Source: an uncultured Clostridia bacterium (GTDB taxonomy: Bacteria; Bacillota; Clostridia; Oscillospirales; Acutalibacteraceae). From it: a stretch of DNA of 64,000 nucleotides. Both the position numbers and the translations under genes were made by a program. This document shows positions 1 through 7,238 of this stretch, piece by piece. The DNA is taken from assembly GCA_937876205.1 (NCBI GenBank), contig CALEII010000030.1, positions 1 through 64,000 of the forward strand. Direction: 5' to 3'. Every line of letters starts with the position of its first letter. Position 1 is the stretch's first letter. Under the pieces are notes generated by a model. That model was not told the origin of the DNA. It saw nothing but the letters and a program-made list of their open reading frames with translations, and made no database searches.

Positions 1-27
1 ACTTATCAATAGAAGATATCTGATTTA

Positions 28-1872
28 TTAACCGATATGGAAAAGATTATCTATTGTTCTGTAGATTTCAATAATGAAGTTAATAAGCTTCTGCCAGAAT
101 GACCAGAGTGAATTATCATTTTTGCCGTCTTCGGGAGCAGTGTCTTTTGTTGATATCTCAATATCTGTGTCAGGCATTGTGAATATGATATTTGTGCTTG
201 TGTAATCGCCGTCAACAATTTCTTTACCGATAACATTTCCGTTTTCATCAACAACTAATTTTTCAGTCTTTATGTCAACATCAACAGGGTTTCCGTTTGT
301 ATCTGTAATTACCCAGTTCATAAAATCTTCATTCGCACCGGTCCACTTGACTGTTACTTCTGAACCTGCAAGAGCTTTAAACGGCGAAGTAACATTTTTT
401 GTATCAAATTTTATATTTCTCCACATAGTGACACGCTCGTTCTGTGTCCATTCGTTTACGGTGAACGGATCGTTTTCAACGGGATTATAAATTACTCTGA
501 ATTCATAATTCTTTGATGCTGTCGGCAACCATTTAAAAGTCTTTACATCGTCAGCATAAAGCTCGCCGTCAATGTAAACATCATAGGTGCCCTTAGGCTG
601 AACATTTTCGCCGTCTGTTCTTACAAATCTGTAATAACGTTCGTTCTGAGCAAGCTCCTCACTTGCATGGATAACCATGTCAGCAGTCATTTCTACTGTT
701 ATGGGCTCAACAATAAGTCTGAATGGTAACACGGAATCAGCGTAGTCCGGTGTTACACCAATTGTTTTATAGGTTGAAAGCTTAACCGTGTATTCATATG
801 TGCCGACCTCAGGAATGGTATCTTCTATACTTTCATCCAGCATATATTTAAGACTGCCGTCGTAGTTTGTTTTTATTGACTCGATATATAAAGGAACAAA
901 ATTACCGTCATCAAGCTTTGTACCATAGGGCACTCTGATTTCGGGAACAAATTCATTTCCGTTTTCGTCAACGAATTTGATTGTACCTTGGTTAACTGTT
1001 ACGGGGATAAGCATTGTATAAACAGATGCTTTGGTTAAATCGTCGGGGGTAAACACAACTGAAACATTATATGAACCTACTGCAGGCACTTTGTTTTTCC
1101 AAGAATCACTAATCGCAAATGTGCCGGCAACTTCTTCAGTTTCGTTAATTACAGCTTTGCCTCCTGTTATTTCAACATCCGCCCAAGTCATATCAGGATT
1201 GTAGCTTAATTCAGGAATTGTTGGCATTTCAGTAATAGATGTTTCTGGAGCATCTCCCGCAATCTTAACATATATCATTGTAGTAATAGTATTATACGAA
1301 CCGCCGCCCAACTGAGCTTCATAATATCCACTTTTAGTAACGGGTTCTCTACGATTTACCCATGACCAAGTATATCCTAAAACACTGGCTTCTTCAGGAT
1401 AATACGGATTCATAACCTGTCCGCCAGAGATTTTTGACTTTCCTAAAAGAGTTCCTGCTGAGGCAACTTCAGTTGCAACGGGAGTATCATTTGCATCTAC
1501 AAAAACAGGTGTGGTCTTATTTATTGTAAACATTAAATCCCAAGCGTATCCTATTTCAGAAACTGAATAAGCAGTTGTATCATCAGGAACAAACTTCAAA
1601 TTAGGAATACCCACATTTGTACGAAGCTCTGGGTCAATAAATTCAAAATGACCTGCAACAACAGTACCGTTATATTGAACCTCGCCGCCGGAAAGTGTGA
1701 TTCCTTCATTTATTTTTTGACCATAATAGATTTCACCGCTTACTGTCGGCCAAACAGTAACATTAGCTTCTGTTAATGCAATCGGGTCAGCCGCCGAAGC
1801 AAATAAGGGAGTGAAAGATGCCAGCATAAGAACTGCCAGCAGGACAGCCAGTGATTTTTTAATTTTACGCAT
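28..1872 (-). CDS. Secreted Ig-like/MBG-type repeat protein with C-terminal amphipathic helix
   Basis: Predicted exported protein of 614 residues. I start it at the ATG at 1872, not at the in-frame ATG at 1929, because AAAGGAG lies about 8 nt upstream and the product then opens with a clean signal peptide (MRKIKKSLAVLLAVLML, cleavage after SAA). The mature part is a string of roughly 80-100-residue beta-rich segments of the kind GTYEYTVKL or GSYNVSVVF, which resemble bacterial Ig-like/MBG domains; no catalytic motif is visible. The last 25 or so residues (WSFWQKLINFIIEIYRTIDN) form an aromatic amphipathic helix like the tails of four other secreted proteins in this window. There is no LPXTG motif. 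It is divergent from the LytTR regulator gene and shares its control region. Secretion is well supported; the role is unknown. Confidence 0.8.
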   Translation of the reverse strand: MRKIKKSLAVLLAVLMLASFTPLFASAADPIALTEANVTVWPTVSGEIYYGQKINEGITLSGGEVQYNGTVVAGHFEFIDPELRTNVGIPNLKFVPDDTTAYSVSEIGYAWDLMFTINKTTPVFVDANDTPVATEVASAGTLLGKSKISGGQVMNPYYPEEASVLGYTWSWVNRREPVTKSGYYEAQLGGGSYNTITTMIYVKIAGDAPETSITEMPTIPELSYNPDMTWADVEITGGKAVINETEEVAGTFAISDSWKNKVPAVGSYNVSVVFTPDDLTKASVYTMLIPVTVNQGTIKFVDENGNEFVPEIRVPYGTKLDDGNFVPLYIESIKTNYDGSLKYMLDESIEDTIPEVGTYEYTVKLSTYKTIGVTPDYADSVLPFRLIVEPITVEMTADMVIHASEELAQNERYYRFVRTDGENVQPKGTYDVYIDGELYADDVKTFKWLPTASKNYEFRVIYNPVENDPFTVNEWTQNERVTMWRNIKFDTKNVTSPFKALAGSEVTVKWTGANEDFMNWVITDTNGNPVDVDIKTEKLVVDENGNVIGKEIVDGDYTSTNIIFTMPDTDIEISTKDTAPEDGKNDNSLWSFWQKLINFIIEIYRTIDNLFHIG

Positions 1873-2019
1873 AGTTTTTTTCTCCTTTGGTGTGCCGTAA
1901 ATTATCGGCTTTAAATAGTTTTTTCTCATTTTTTCTCAATATGGTTTGTTTTTGGTTTGGTTGTTCTTTAAACCATCGGTCTCACCTCTTTGCACAAAAA
2001 CTGTGTTTTTTATATCAGG

Positions 2020-2028
2020 ATTGTAGCA
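2020..2028 (-). promoter_or_regulatory. Possible extended -10 promoter of the secreted protein gene
   Basis: On the minus strand the sequence reads TATGCTACAAT, an extended -10 (TGC followed by TACAAT), with no good -35 element. It would give a leader of about 140 nt before the ATG at 1872. This leader carries a second Shine-Dalgarno-like AGAGGTG followed by a two-codon ORF (Met-Val-stop). Confidence 0.4.
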
Positions 2029-2050
2029 TACATTGCCAAAAAAATCCGTT

Positions 2051-2082
2051 AATTTGCAAAACGGGTATTAAAATTTGCAAAA
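2051..2082. promoter_or_regulatory. Candidate LytTR binding site: direct repeat AATTTGCAAAA, 21-bp period
   Basis: AATTTGCAAAA occurs at 2051-2061 and again, identically, at 2072-2082. The start-to-start distance is 21 bp, two helical turns, which is the geometry LytTR-family regulators use to bind paired direct repeats. The site lies 17 bp upstream of the -35 of the adjacent LytTR regulator gene and also upstream of the divergent secreted-protein promoter. Binding is inferred from geometry and context. Confidence 0.6.
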
Positions 2083-2099
2083 GCAGCAGACGGGTTTTA

Positions 2100-2128
2100 T
2101 TGAAAGCAGGTTGCTTTTATGGTATACT
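2100..2128 (+). promoter_or_regulatory. Sigma-A promoter of the LytTR/GHKL operon
   Basis: TTGAAA at 2100-2105 and TATACT at 2123-2128 with a 17-bp spacer. It predicts a start near 2135 and a leader of about 30 nt that holds the AGAGGTGG ribosome binding site. Confidence 0.75.
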
Positions 2129-2163
2129 GATTGTGGATTATTGTGCAAAGAGGTGGCGGAATT

Positions 2164-2889
2164 ATGAAAATTGCAATCTGTGACGATTCTCCCGAATCAC
2201 TCGAAATAATAAAAAGCTATACCATAGAGTGTATGGTACAGCAGAACATTGATTATGAGCTTTATACATTCACAAACTCAGAGAGTCTTATTGCATCAGG
2301 GCTTGTGTTTGATATTGCTATGCTTGATATCGAGATGCCGGGTGCAAACGGGCTTATCTGTGCAAAGCACATTGAACAGCAGAATGAAAATGCAGTAATT
2401 ATAATGATAACAACCTATAATGAATATCTTGATGACGCTATGGAGCTGAGTGTTTACAGATATCTTTCAAAGCCGCTTGACAAAAAGAGATTTCAGAACA
2501 ATCTTACTGCAGCTGTGAACAGATATTTTAAAATAAATCAGCCTGTTGTCTTCAATAACGATGACGGTACAATAAAAATCTATACTGTTGATATTCTGTA
2601 TCTTTATATTGATAACAGGAATATGACGATTCACACTGTTGATACAGAATATAAAACAAGGCGTGGAATGGCGTGGTGGAAAGCGGCTCTCAACCCCGAG
2701 CTGTTTGCTCAGGTGCACAAAAGCTATCTTGTAAATCTGCGTTATGTCACAAATTTTGATAAAACAACCGTCACTCTGAAAAGCAGAGGACAGGTATGCA
2801 AGGTCTATTGCTCAAGAAAATATTTCCCTTCATTCAAAAAAGCGTTCTACGATTACATCAACGGAACGAATGTTCTGGGGGGGGGGTAG
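2164..2889 (+). CDS. LytTR-family response regulator (AgrA-like)
   Basis: A 241-residue two-component response regulator. The receiver domain (about residues 1-120) starts MKIAICDDSP, has the phosphoacceptor Asp at about residue 55 (MLDIEMPG) and the conserved Lys in YLSKPLDK. The C-terminal half is a LytTR DNA-binding domain (IKIYTVDILYLYI ... VHKSYLVNL). I chose the ATG at 2164 over the earlier TTG-type or upstream starts because AGAGGTGG precedes it at good spacing. The gene is followed after 3 nt by the kinase gene in the same reading frame, so the two are translationally coupled. A run of ten G residues (2877-2886) forms the last codons. A direct repeat upstream suggests autoregulation. 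No AgrB/AgrD peptide genes are visible. Confidence 0.9.
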   Translation: MKIAICDDSPESLEIIKSYTIECMVQQNIDYELYTFTNSESLIASGLVFDIAMLDIEMPGANGLICAKHIEQQNENAVIIMITTYNEYLDDAMELSVYRYLSKPLDKKRFQNNLTAAVNRYFKINQPVVFNNDDGTIKIYTVDILYLYIDNRNMTIHTVDTEYKTRRGMAWWKAALNPELFAQVHKSYLVNLRYVTNFDKTTVTLKSRGQVCKVYCSRKYFPSFKKAFYDYINGTNVLGGG

Positions 2890-2892
2890 CTT

Positions 2893-4197
2893 ATGATTTC
2901 ATATATTTGCTATGCCTTATTTTATATTGCAGAAGCCATAACCGGCTACATATTTTTTGAAAATCTTTATGCAAGAAAGATTACATCGGAATACAGCAAA
3001 TACCGTGTGTATGTGATGTTTTCGATAACAACAATTATCAGCTATGCAGTCAGCTTTTTTAGGATTCCGATGCTGAATCTTGCTGTTTTTGCCGTTGTGA
3101 CGCTCACGATTGCTCTTGTCTGCTACAGAATAAAATTCGGTGCAGCAGTTTTTATGACTGCAATGCTTGTGGCATTTATGCTGCTGTCTGAGCTGTGTCT
3201 GATATTCCTCGGCAATGCGTTTTTTGAACTTTTATATTTTTCTTATACAGAAGACTTGCTCATTCTTATCACGCAGGCAGGCCTGAGTAAGCTGATATAC
3301 TTTCTTCTTGCATATTCTGTTGCGAGAATAATTGCAAAAAGAGGTCAATTCTTAAAAACAGAAAAATATGTTTTTCCCCTTGCATTTCTGCCTGTAACAA
3401 CAGTTCTTGTTGTTCTGTTTGTTTCGGTATTTGTGACAGACAAAAGTGAAAAATACACTTACCTTGTTTCAATCAGCACAGTTCTGCTCATCCTTGCAAA
3501 TATAATTGTTTTTATAGTTTATTATTATGTTCAGCGCACAAACAATGAAAACACTTTTCTTCAGCTTGAGCATCAGAAAAACAACGCAAGACTTGAATAC
3601 TATGAAATGCTGATGAGTCAGAGTGAAGACAGAAATATTCTTATTCACGACATAAAGCATCATCTGCTCAACATAGAGGCACTTTCTATGGAGGGCAACT
3701 GCGATGCTGTAAATGATTATATAGCCAAAATCAAAGAGGATTTCGGCCTTTCGCAGACTGTTCACCACAGCGGCAACAGAATGATTGATGTGATAATAAA
3801 CCGTTACCGTAAGATGTGCAGTCAGAAGGGGATTGAATTCAGCACTGAAGCGGGAAATATACCCACTGATTTTATGAATGAGGTTGACCTGACAGCTCTG
3901 CTCGACAATGCGCTTGAGAATGCCGTTGAAAGTGCCGTAAAAAGTAAAAACAGGTATGTTTCATTTTCAGTGTTCAGAGTGAATGACAATTTTATGAAAA
4001 TTCTGATAACGAATTCCTGTGATACGAGTCCTGTTTTTGATAAAGACGGCAATCTCCGCAGCAGCAAAAAAGAGAAAAATCACGGTTGGGGCACAAAAAG
4101 TATGCAGAGAGTGCTGAAAAAATATGACGGCGAAATAACATACGGTTATAACGCCGACAAAAATGAATTTGAATGTGATATAATATTGAAGCATTAA
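2893..4197 (+). CDS. GHKL sensor histidine kinase (AgrC-like)
   Basis: A 434-residue membrane histidine kinase partnered with the upstream LytTR regulator. Residues 1 to about 215 contain about six hydrophobic segments; the cytoplasmic part has the AgrC-type phosphoacceptor motif at His252 (LIHDIKHHLLN), the ATP-binding N box (DLTALLDNALENAVES) and a glycine box (HGWGTKSMQRVL). Its ATG lies 3 nt after the regulator stop. The only ribosome binding site is the G-rich tract that ends the regulator gene, so the tract's length could affect kinase translation. By family precedent, AgrC-like kinases of this class sense peptides or cell-envelope stress; the ligand here is unknown. Confidence 0.9.
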   Translation: MISYICYALFYIAEAITGYIFFENLYARKITSEYSKYRVYVMFSITTIISYAVSFFRIPMLNLAVFAVVTLTIALVCYRIKFGAAVFMTAMLVAFMLLSELCLIFLGNAFFELLYFSYTEDLLILITQAGLSKLIYFLLAYSVARIIAKRGQFLKTEKYVFPLAFLPVTTVLVVLFVSVFVTDKSEKYTYLVSISTVLLILANIIVFIVYYYVQRTNNENTFLQLEHQKNNARLEYYEMLMSQSEDRNILIHDIKHHLLNIEALSMEGNCDAVNDYIAKIKEDFGLSQTVHHSGNRMIDVIINRYRKMCSQKGIEFSTEAGNIPTDFMNEVDLTALLDNALENAVESAVKSKNRYVSFSVFRVNDNFMKILITNSCDTSPVFDKDGNLRSSKKEKNHGWGTKSMQRVLKKYDGEITYGYNADKNEFECDIILKH

Positions 4198-4199
4198 AA

Positions 4200-4238
4200 A
4201 AGTCGGTTGTCATTCCAGTGAGTGACAACCGACTTTTC
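4200..4238. terminator. Bidirectional terminator between convergent operons
   Basis: Perfect 13-bp stem (AAGTCGGTTGTCA / TGACAACCGACTT) with a 10-nt loop, flanked by A and T runs on both sides. It serves the kinase gene (+) and the phosphatidyltransferase gene (-). Confidence 0.9.
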
Positions 4239-4245
4239 ATTATAA

Positions 4246-4791
4246 TTATATATTTTTTGTAAGATGAAATGCAGTAGGGATAAAATCCTTTGCAACGGGA
4301 TTTCTTGACTGTATGTATAACAGCTCAAATGCGTGAATGCTCGCTATTGTGCAGATAACAGCCATCCATACCGTGTGTGGCATAATCTGCATTGCAAGAG
4401 GCAGAACAAAAACGCTCCCGCCGAATATCTTGCCTAAATAGGTATGCGGCAGATACAGCTTGCCGAATCTTTTTTTTGAAATTACGGCAGAAACACCAAA
4501 CAATAAACCTGCTGAGGCTATCCATATGATAATCCACATTGCAACAAGCTTTTTTATAATGAGAACTTTTGTCAGAGCAAGGTAAGTCAGCACATCGCCT
4601 ACTGTGTCAAGTGTAGCACCAATCACGCTTGAGCTGTTTGTCTTTCTCGCTATAGGACCGTCTATAAGGTCGGTAAAGCCGCAAAAAATATAAACTGCAA
4701 GAAACGGTGCCGATATATCTTGCATAAAGAACAGCACAAACGCACCTATTATACGGCTGAATGAAACAATGTTTGCAAGCTGTTTTTTCAA
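4246..4791 (-). CDS. CDP-alcohol phosphatidyltransferase family membrane protein
   Basis: A 181-residue integral membrane enzyme with the complete family signature D-G-x2-A-R-x8-G-x3-D-x3-D (starting LIDGPIARKT, then GATLDTVGD). Enzymes of this family transfer a phosphatidyl or diacylglycerol-phosphate group from CDP-diacylglycerol to an alcohol such as glycerol phosphate, inositol phosphate or serine; the acceptor cannot be told from sequence here. About five hydrophobic segments are present. It is the last gene of a five-gene minus-strand operon (26 nt after the UPF0210 gene) whose other members include a lysoplasmalogenase and a GDPD-like protein, which fits a role in membrane lipid turnover. 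It is unlikely to be the essential PgsA without further evidence. Confidence 0.85.
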   Translation of the reverse strand: MKKQLANIVSFSRIIGAFVLFFMQDISAPFLAVYIFCGFTDLIDGPIARKTNSSSVIGATLDTVGDVLTYLALTKVLIIKKLVAMWIIIWIASAGLLFGVSAVISKKRFGKLYLPHTYLGKIFGGSVFVLPLAMQIMPHTVWMAVICTIASIHAFELLYIQSRNPVAKDFIPTAFHLTKNI

Positions 4792-4817
4792 AACTATCCT
4801 CTCCCTTTTTTTGTCGG

Positions 4818-6176
4818 TCAGTTCTTAAGACTTTGCATCGGTGCGGGGATTCTTCCGCCTCTGTTTATGAATTTCTCAGGGGAGTATGTGTTGACGGGCA
4901 TTACGGGACCTGAGCCGAGAAGTCCGCCGAATTCAAGCTCATCACCCACATTCTGACCGATTGCGGGAATGACTCTGACTGCAGTTGTTTTTGAGTTTAC
5001 CATACCTATAGCAGCTTCGTCGGCGATAATTGCCGAGATAGTTGCCGCAGTTGTGTCACCGGGTACGACAATCATATCAAGACCTACTGAGCACACGGCA
5101 GTCATTGCTTCGAGCTTCTCAAGACGCAGACAACCGCTCCTTGCGGCATCAATCATACCTGCATCCTCTGAAACGGGAATAAATGCACCCGAGAGACCGC
5201 CAACGTGGCTGGATGCCATTACGCCGCCCTTTTTGACAGCATCATTGAGCATTGCAAGTGCTGCAGTTGTGCCGGGACAGCCACACTGCTCAAGGCCGAT
5301 TTCTTCAAGGATATGTGCAACCGAGTCACCAACTGCAGGAGTGGGAGCAAGTGAGAGGTCAACAATGCCGAAGGGTACGCCGAGTCTCTTTGATGCCTCA
5401 GTGCCCACAAGCTGACCCATTCTTGTTATCTTGAATGCTGTTTTCTTTATAAGGTCTGCAACCTGAGTCAGGTCAAGTCCCTTTGACTTTGCAAGGGCTG
5501 CTCTGACAACGCCGGGACCCGAAACACCTACATTGATAACGCAATCGGGCTCACCTGCGCCATGGAATGCACCTGCCATAAACGGGTTATCCTCGGGAGC
5601 ATTGCAGAAAACAACGAGCTTTGCAGGGCCTATGCAGTTCATATCCTTTGTACGCTCGGCAGCTCTGACAACCGTTTCACCCATAAGCTTCACTGCGTCC
5701 ATATTGATGCCTGTTTTTGTGGAGCCGATGTTGACGCTTGAGCATACGTGCTCAGTCACTGCGAGTGCTTCGGGGATAGCTTCAATAAGCTCTCTGTCAC
5801 CGGGGGCGAAGCCCTTCTGAACGAGAGCAGAAAAACCGCCGAGGAAATTGACACCGCATTTCACTGCCGCTTTTTCAAGAGTGAGCGCAATTTTCACAGC
5901 ATCCTTGTTTTCGCAGGCAGCGAGCACCATTGCAATAGGAGTGACTGAAATTCTCTTATTTATGATGGGAATACCGAATTCCTTTTCAATCTGTTCACCC
6001 GTTTTTACAAGGTCTTTTGCATATGTTGTGATTTTATTATAGATTTTCTCACAGCAGACATCAATGTCACTGTGACAGCAGTCGAGAAGTGATATACCCA
6101 TTGTGATTGTTCGTATATCAAGATTCTCATCCTGTATCATTGTTATGGTTTCAAGAATATCTTTTGTATTAAGCAA
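4818..6176 (-). CDS. UPF0210/DUF711 (PFL family) protein
   Basis: A 452-residue member of the conserved UPF0210/DUF711 family, called PFL family because of a pyruvate-formate-lyase-like fold; its biochemical function is not established. It is full length. Recognisable family stretches include MGISLLDCC near the N-terminus, GGFSALVQKGF, VGVSGPGVV and the glycine-rich C-terminus (GGLLGSGPVMPV). The start is TTG at 6176, preceded by GAGGTG at about 7-nt spacing; no ATG fits. It lies 11 nt downstream of the ACT-domain gene, a pairing seen in many Firmicutes and taken to mean that the two proteins act together. Confidence 0.92.
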   Translation of the reverse strand: MLNTKDILETITMIQDENLDIRTITMGISLLDCCHSDIDVCCEKIYNKITTYAKDLVKTGEQIEKEFGIPIINKRISVTPIAMVLAACENKDAVKIALTLEKAAVKCGVNFLGGFSALVQKGFAPGDRELIEAIPEALAVTEHVCSSVNIGSTKTGINMDAVKLMGETVVRAAERTKDMNCIGPAKLVVFCNAPEDNPFMAGAFHGAGEPDCVINVGVSGPGVVRAALAKSKGLDLTQVADLIKKTAFKITRMGQLVGTEASKRLGVPFGIVDLSLAPTPAVGDSVAHILEEIGLEQCGCPGTTAALAMLNDAVKKGGVMASSHVGGLSGAFIPVSEDAGMIDAARSGCLRLEKLEAMTAVCSVGLDMIVVPGDTTAATISAIIADEAAIGMVNSKTTAVRVIPAIGQNVGDELEFGGLLGSGPVMPVNTYSPEKFINRGGRIPAPMQSLKN

Positions 6177-6187
6177 TGTCTGTCACC

Positions 6188-6457
6188 TCAGATGTTGTGC
6201 ATTGCGTTGAAGATATCTTCGTGCATTGCTCTTATTGAAAGATTTCTCTCGTTGCCGAGTGCTGCCATTTCGTCAACAAACTTTGCAAAATCGCAGTTGA
6301 TGGCAGAGATGTCTGCCATCATTACCATAACAAACATATCCTGAAGAACAGACTGTGTAACATCGAGGATATTGATGTTGTAGTCTGCACATTTTGCTGA
6401 AACAGCGGCAAGAATACCGACTGTGTCCTTACCGATAACTGAAATAATTGCTCTCAT
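6188..6457 (-). CDS. ACT domain protein (UPF0237 family)
   Basis: An 89-residue stand-alone ACT domain (MRAIISVIGKDTVGILAAVS), the usual partner of UPF0210 proteins. ACT domains bind small ligands, often amino acids, and regulate partner proteins; the ligand here is unknown. GGAGG precedes the ATG. It is the third gene of the minus-strand operon, 25 nt after the lysoplasmalogenase gene. Confidence 0.92.
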   Translation of the reverse strand: MRAIISVIGKDTVGILAAVSAKCADYNINILDVTQSVLQDMFVMVMMADISAINCDFAKFVDEMAALGNERNLSIRAMHEDIFNAMHNI

Positions 6458-6482
6458 TTTTTTACCTCCGTGTGTGAGCGAT

Positions 6483-7226
6483 TTATATAAGTCCTACAAA
6501 GAGAACTGAAAGTGCGAGAAGTGTCTGACCGAGAAAATATGAACCGATGTTGTAGTCCTTGAGTCTGTGGCTCTTTTTCCATTTTTCATTGAACATAAGC
6601 AGAACAAGTGTAAGGTCAGATGAGAAGAACAATGTTCCACCCAATGCTATAGAAAGCCCGCCGAAAACAGGGTTGCCTGCCGCAATGTATTCAATGCCGA
6701 AAACAACGGCCTTGACAAACATTGTTACAAGAATGATTCCGTAAACGGCGAAAACAAGCATTATAGAATGCAGAAAGTTTATCTGACCTTTGCCCTTGAA
6801 CAGATAGTAGAACACAAGAATTGTGACGATTATCAGAACGATATCAATGAGCTTTATAAAACTTCTTTCAGGGAAATAAAGTTTTGTTGCCTTGTAATAA
6901 GCGATAAGATAAAGCACGTGTGCTGCGGCAAAGAAAACAAGACCTATTCCGAAGGTAACCTTGCAGCCCTGCTTCATATGCAGGAACATATCGCCCATCC
7001 AGGAGGATGCAAGACCGATAATCAGGAATTTTGCAAACTCTGAGTCATTGCCCGTGTAGAAAAATGCAAGAAGCCCTACAGAAAGGAACATAGTGGCGCA
7101 AATCATTTTGCAGATAAATGATTTCAGGCATATTCCGGGACGCTGATAGTGAAGGAAAAGGGGAGTGAAAACAGCCTCAATAACAACTGCCGCAACTGTC
7201 AGGGAAATGTACATAGTCTGTGTCAT
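6483..7226 (-). CDS. YhhN-family lysoplasmalogenase-like membrane protein
   Basis: A 247-residue polytopic membrane protein with about eight hydrophobic segments and YhhN/TMEM86 features, notably the acidic patch SSWMGDMFLHMK and the conserved FFAAAHVLYLIAYY. Characterised family members hydrolyse the vinyl ether bond of lysoplasmalogens. Plasmalogens are common in anaerobic clostridia, so the assignment is plausible, and the neighbours (GDPD-like protein, CDP-alcohol phosphatidyltransferase) are also lipid-related. It starts 12 nt after the GDPD-like gene. Substrate has not been shown for this protein. Confidence 0.8.
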   Translation of the reverse strand: MTQTMYISLTVAAVVIEAVFTPLFLHYQRPGICLKSFICKMICATMFLSVGLLAFFYTGNDSEFAKFLIIGLASSWMGDMFLHMKQGCKVTFGIGLVFFAAAHVLYLIAYYKATKLYFPERSFIKLIDIVLIIVTILVFYYLFKGKGQINFLHSIMLVFAVYGIILVTMFVKAVVFGIEYIAAGNPVFGGLSIALGGTLFFSSDLTLVLLMFNEKWKKSHRLKDYNIGSYFLGQTLLALSVLFVGLI

Positions 7227-7238
7227 TTTTTGTACTCC

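Noticed and set aside
2877..2889. Regulator-kinase gene fusion by frameshift
   Set aside because: Both genes are in the same frame, separated by a TAG stop; a slip in the G tract gives only a short extension, not a fusion.
4969..5415. Long plus-strand ORF of 148 codons inside the UPF0210 gene
   Set aside because: It is antisense to a full-length, conserved family protein, with low-complexity Ser/Thr/Ala composition and no ribosome binding site.
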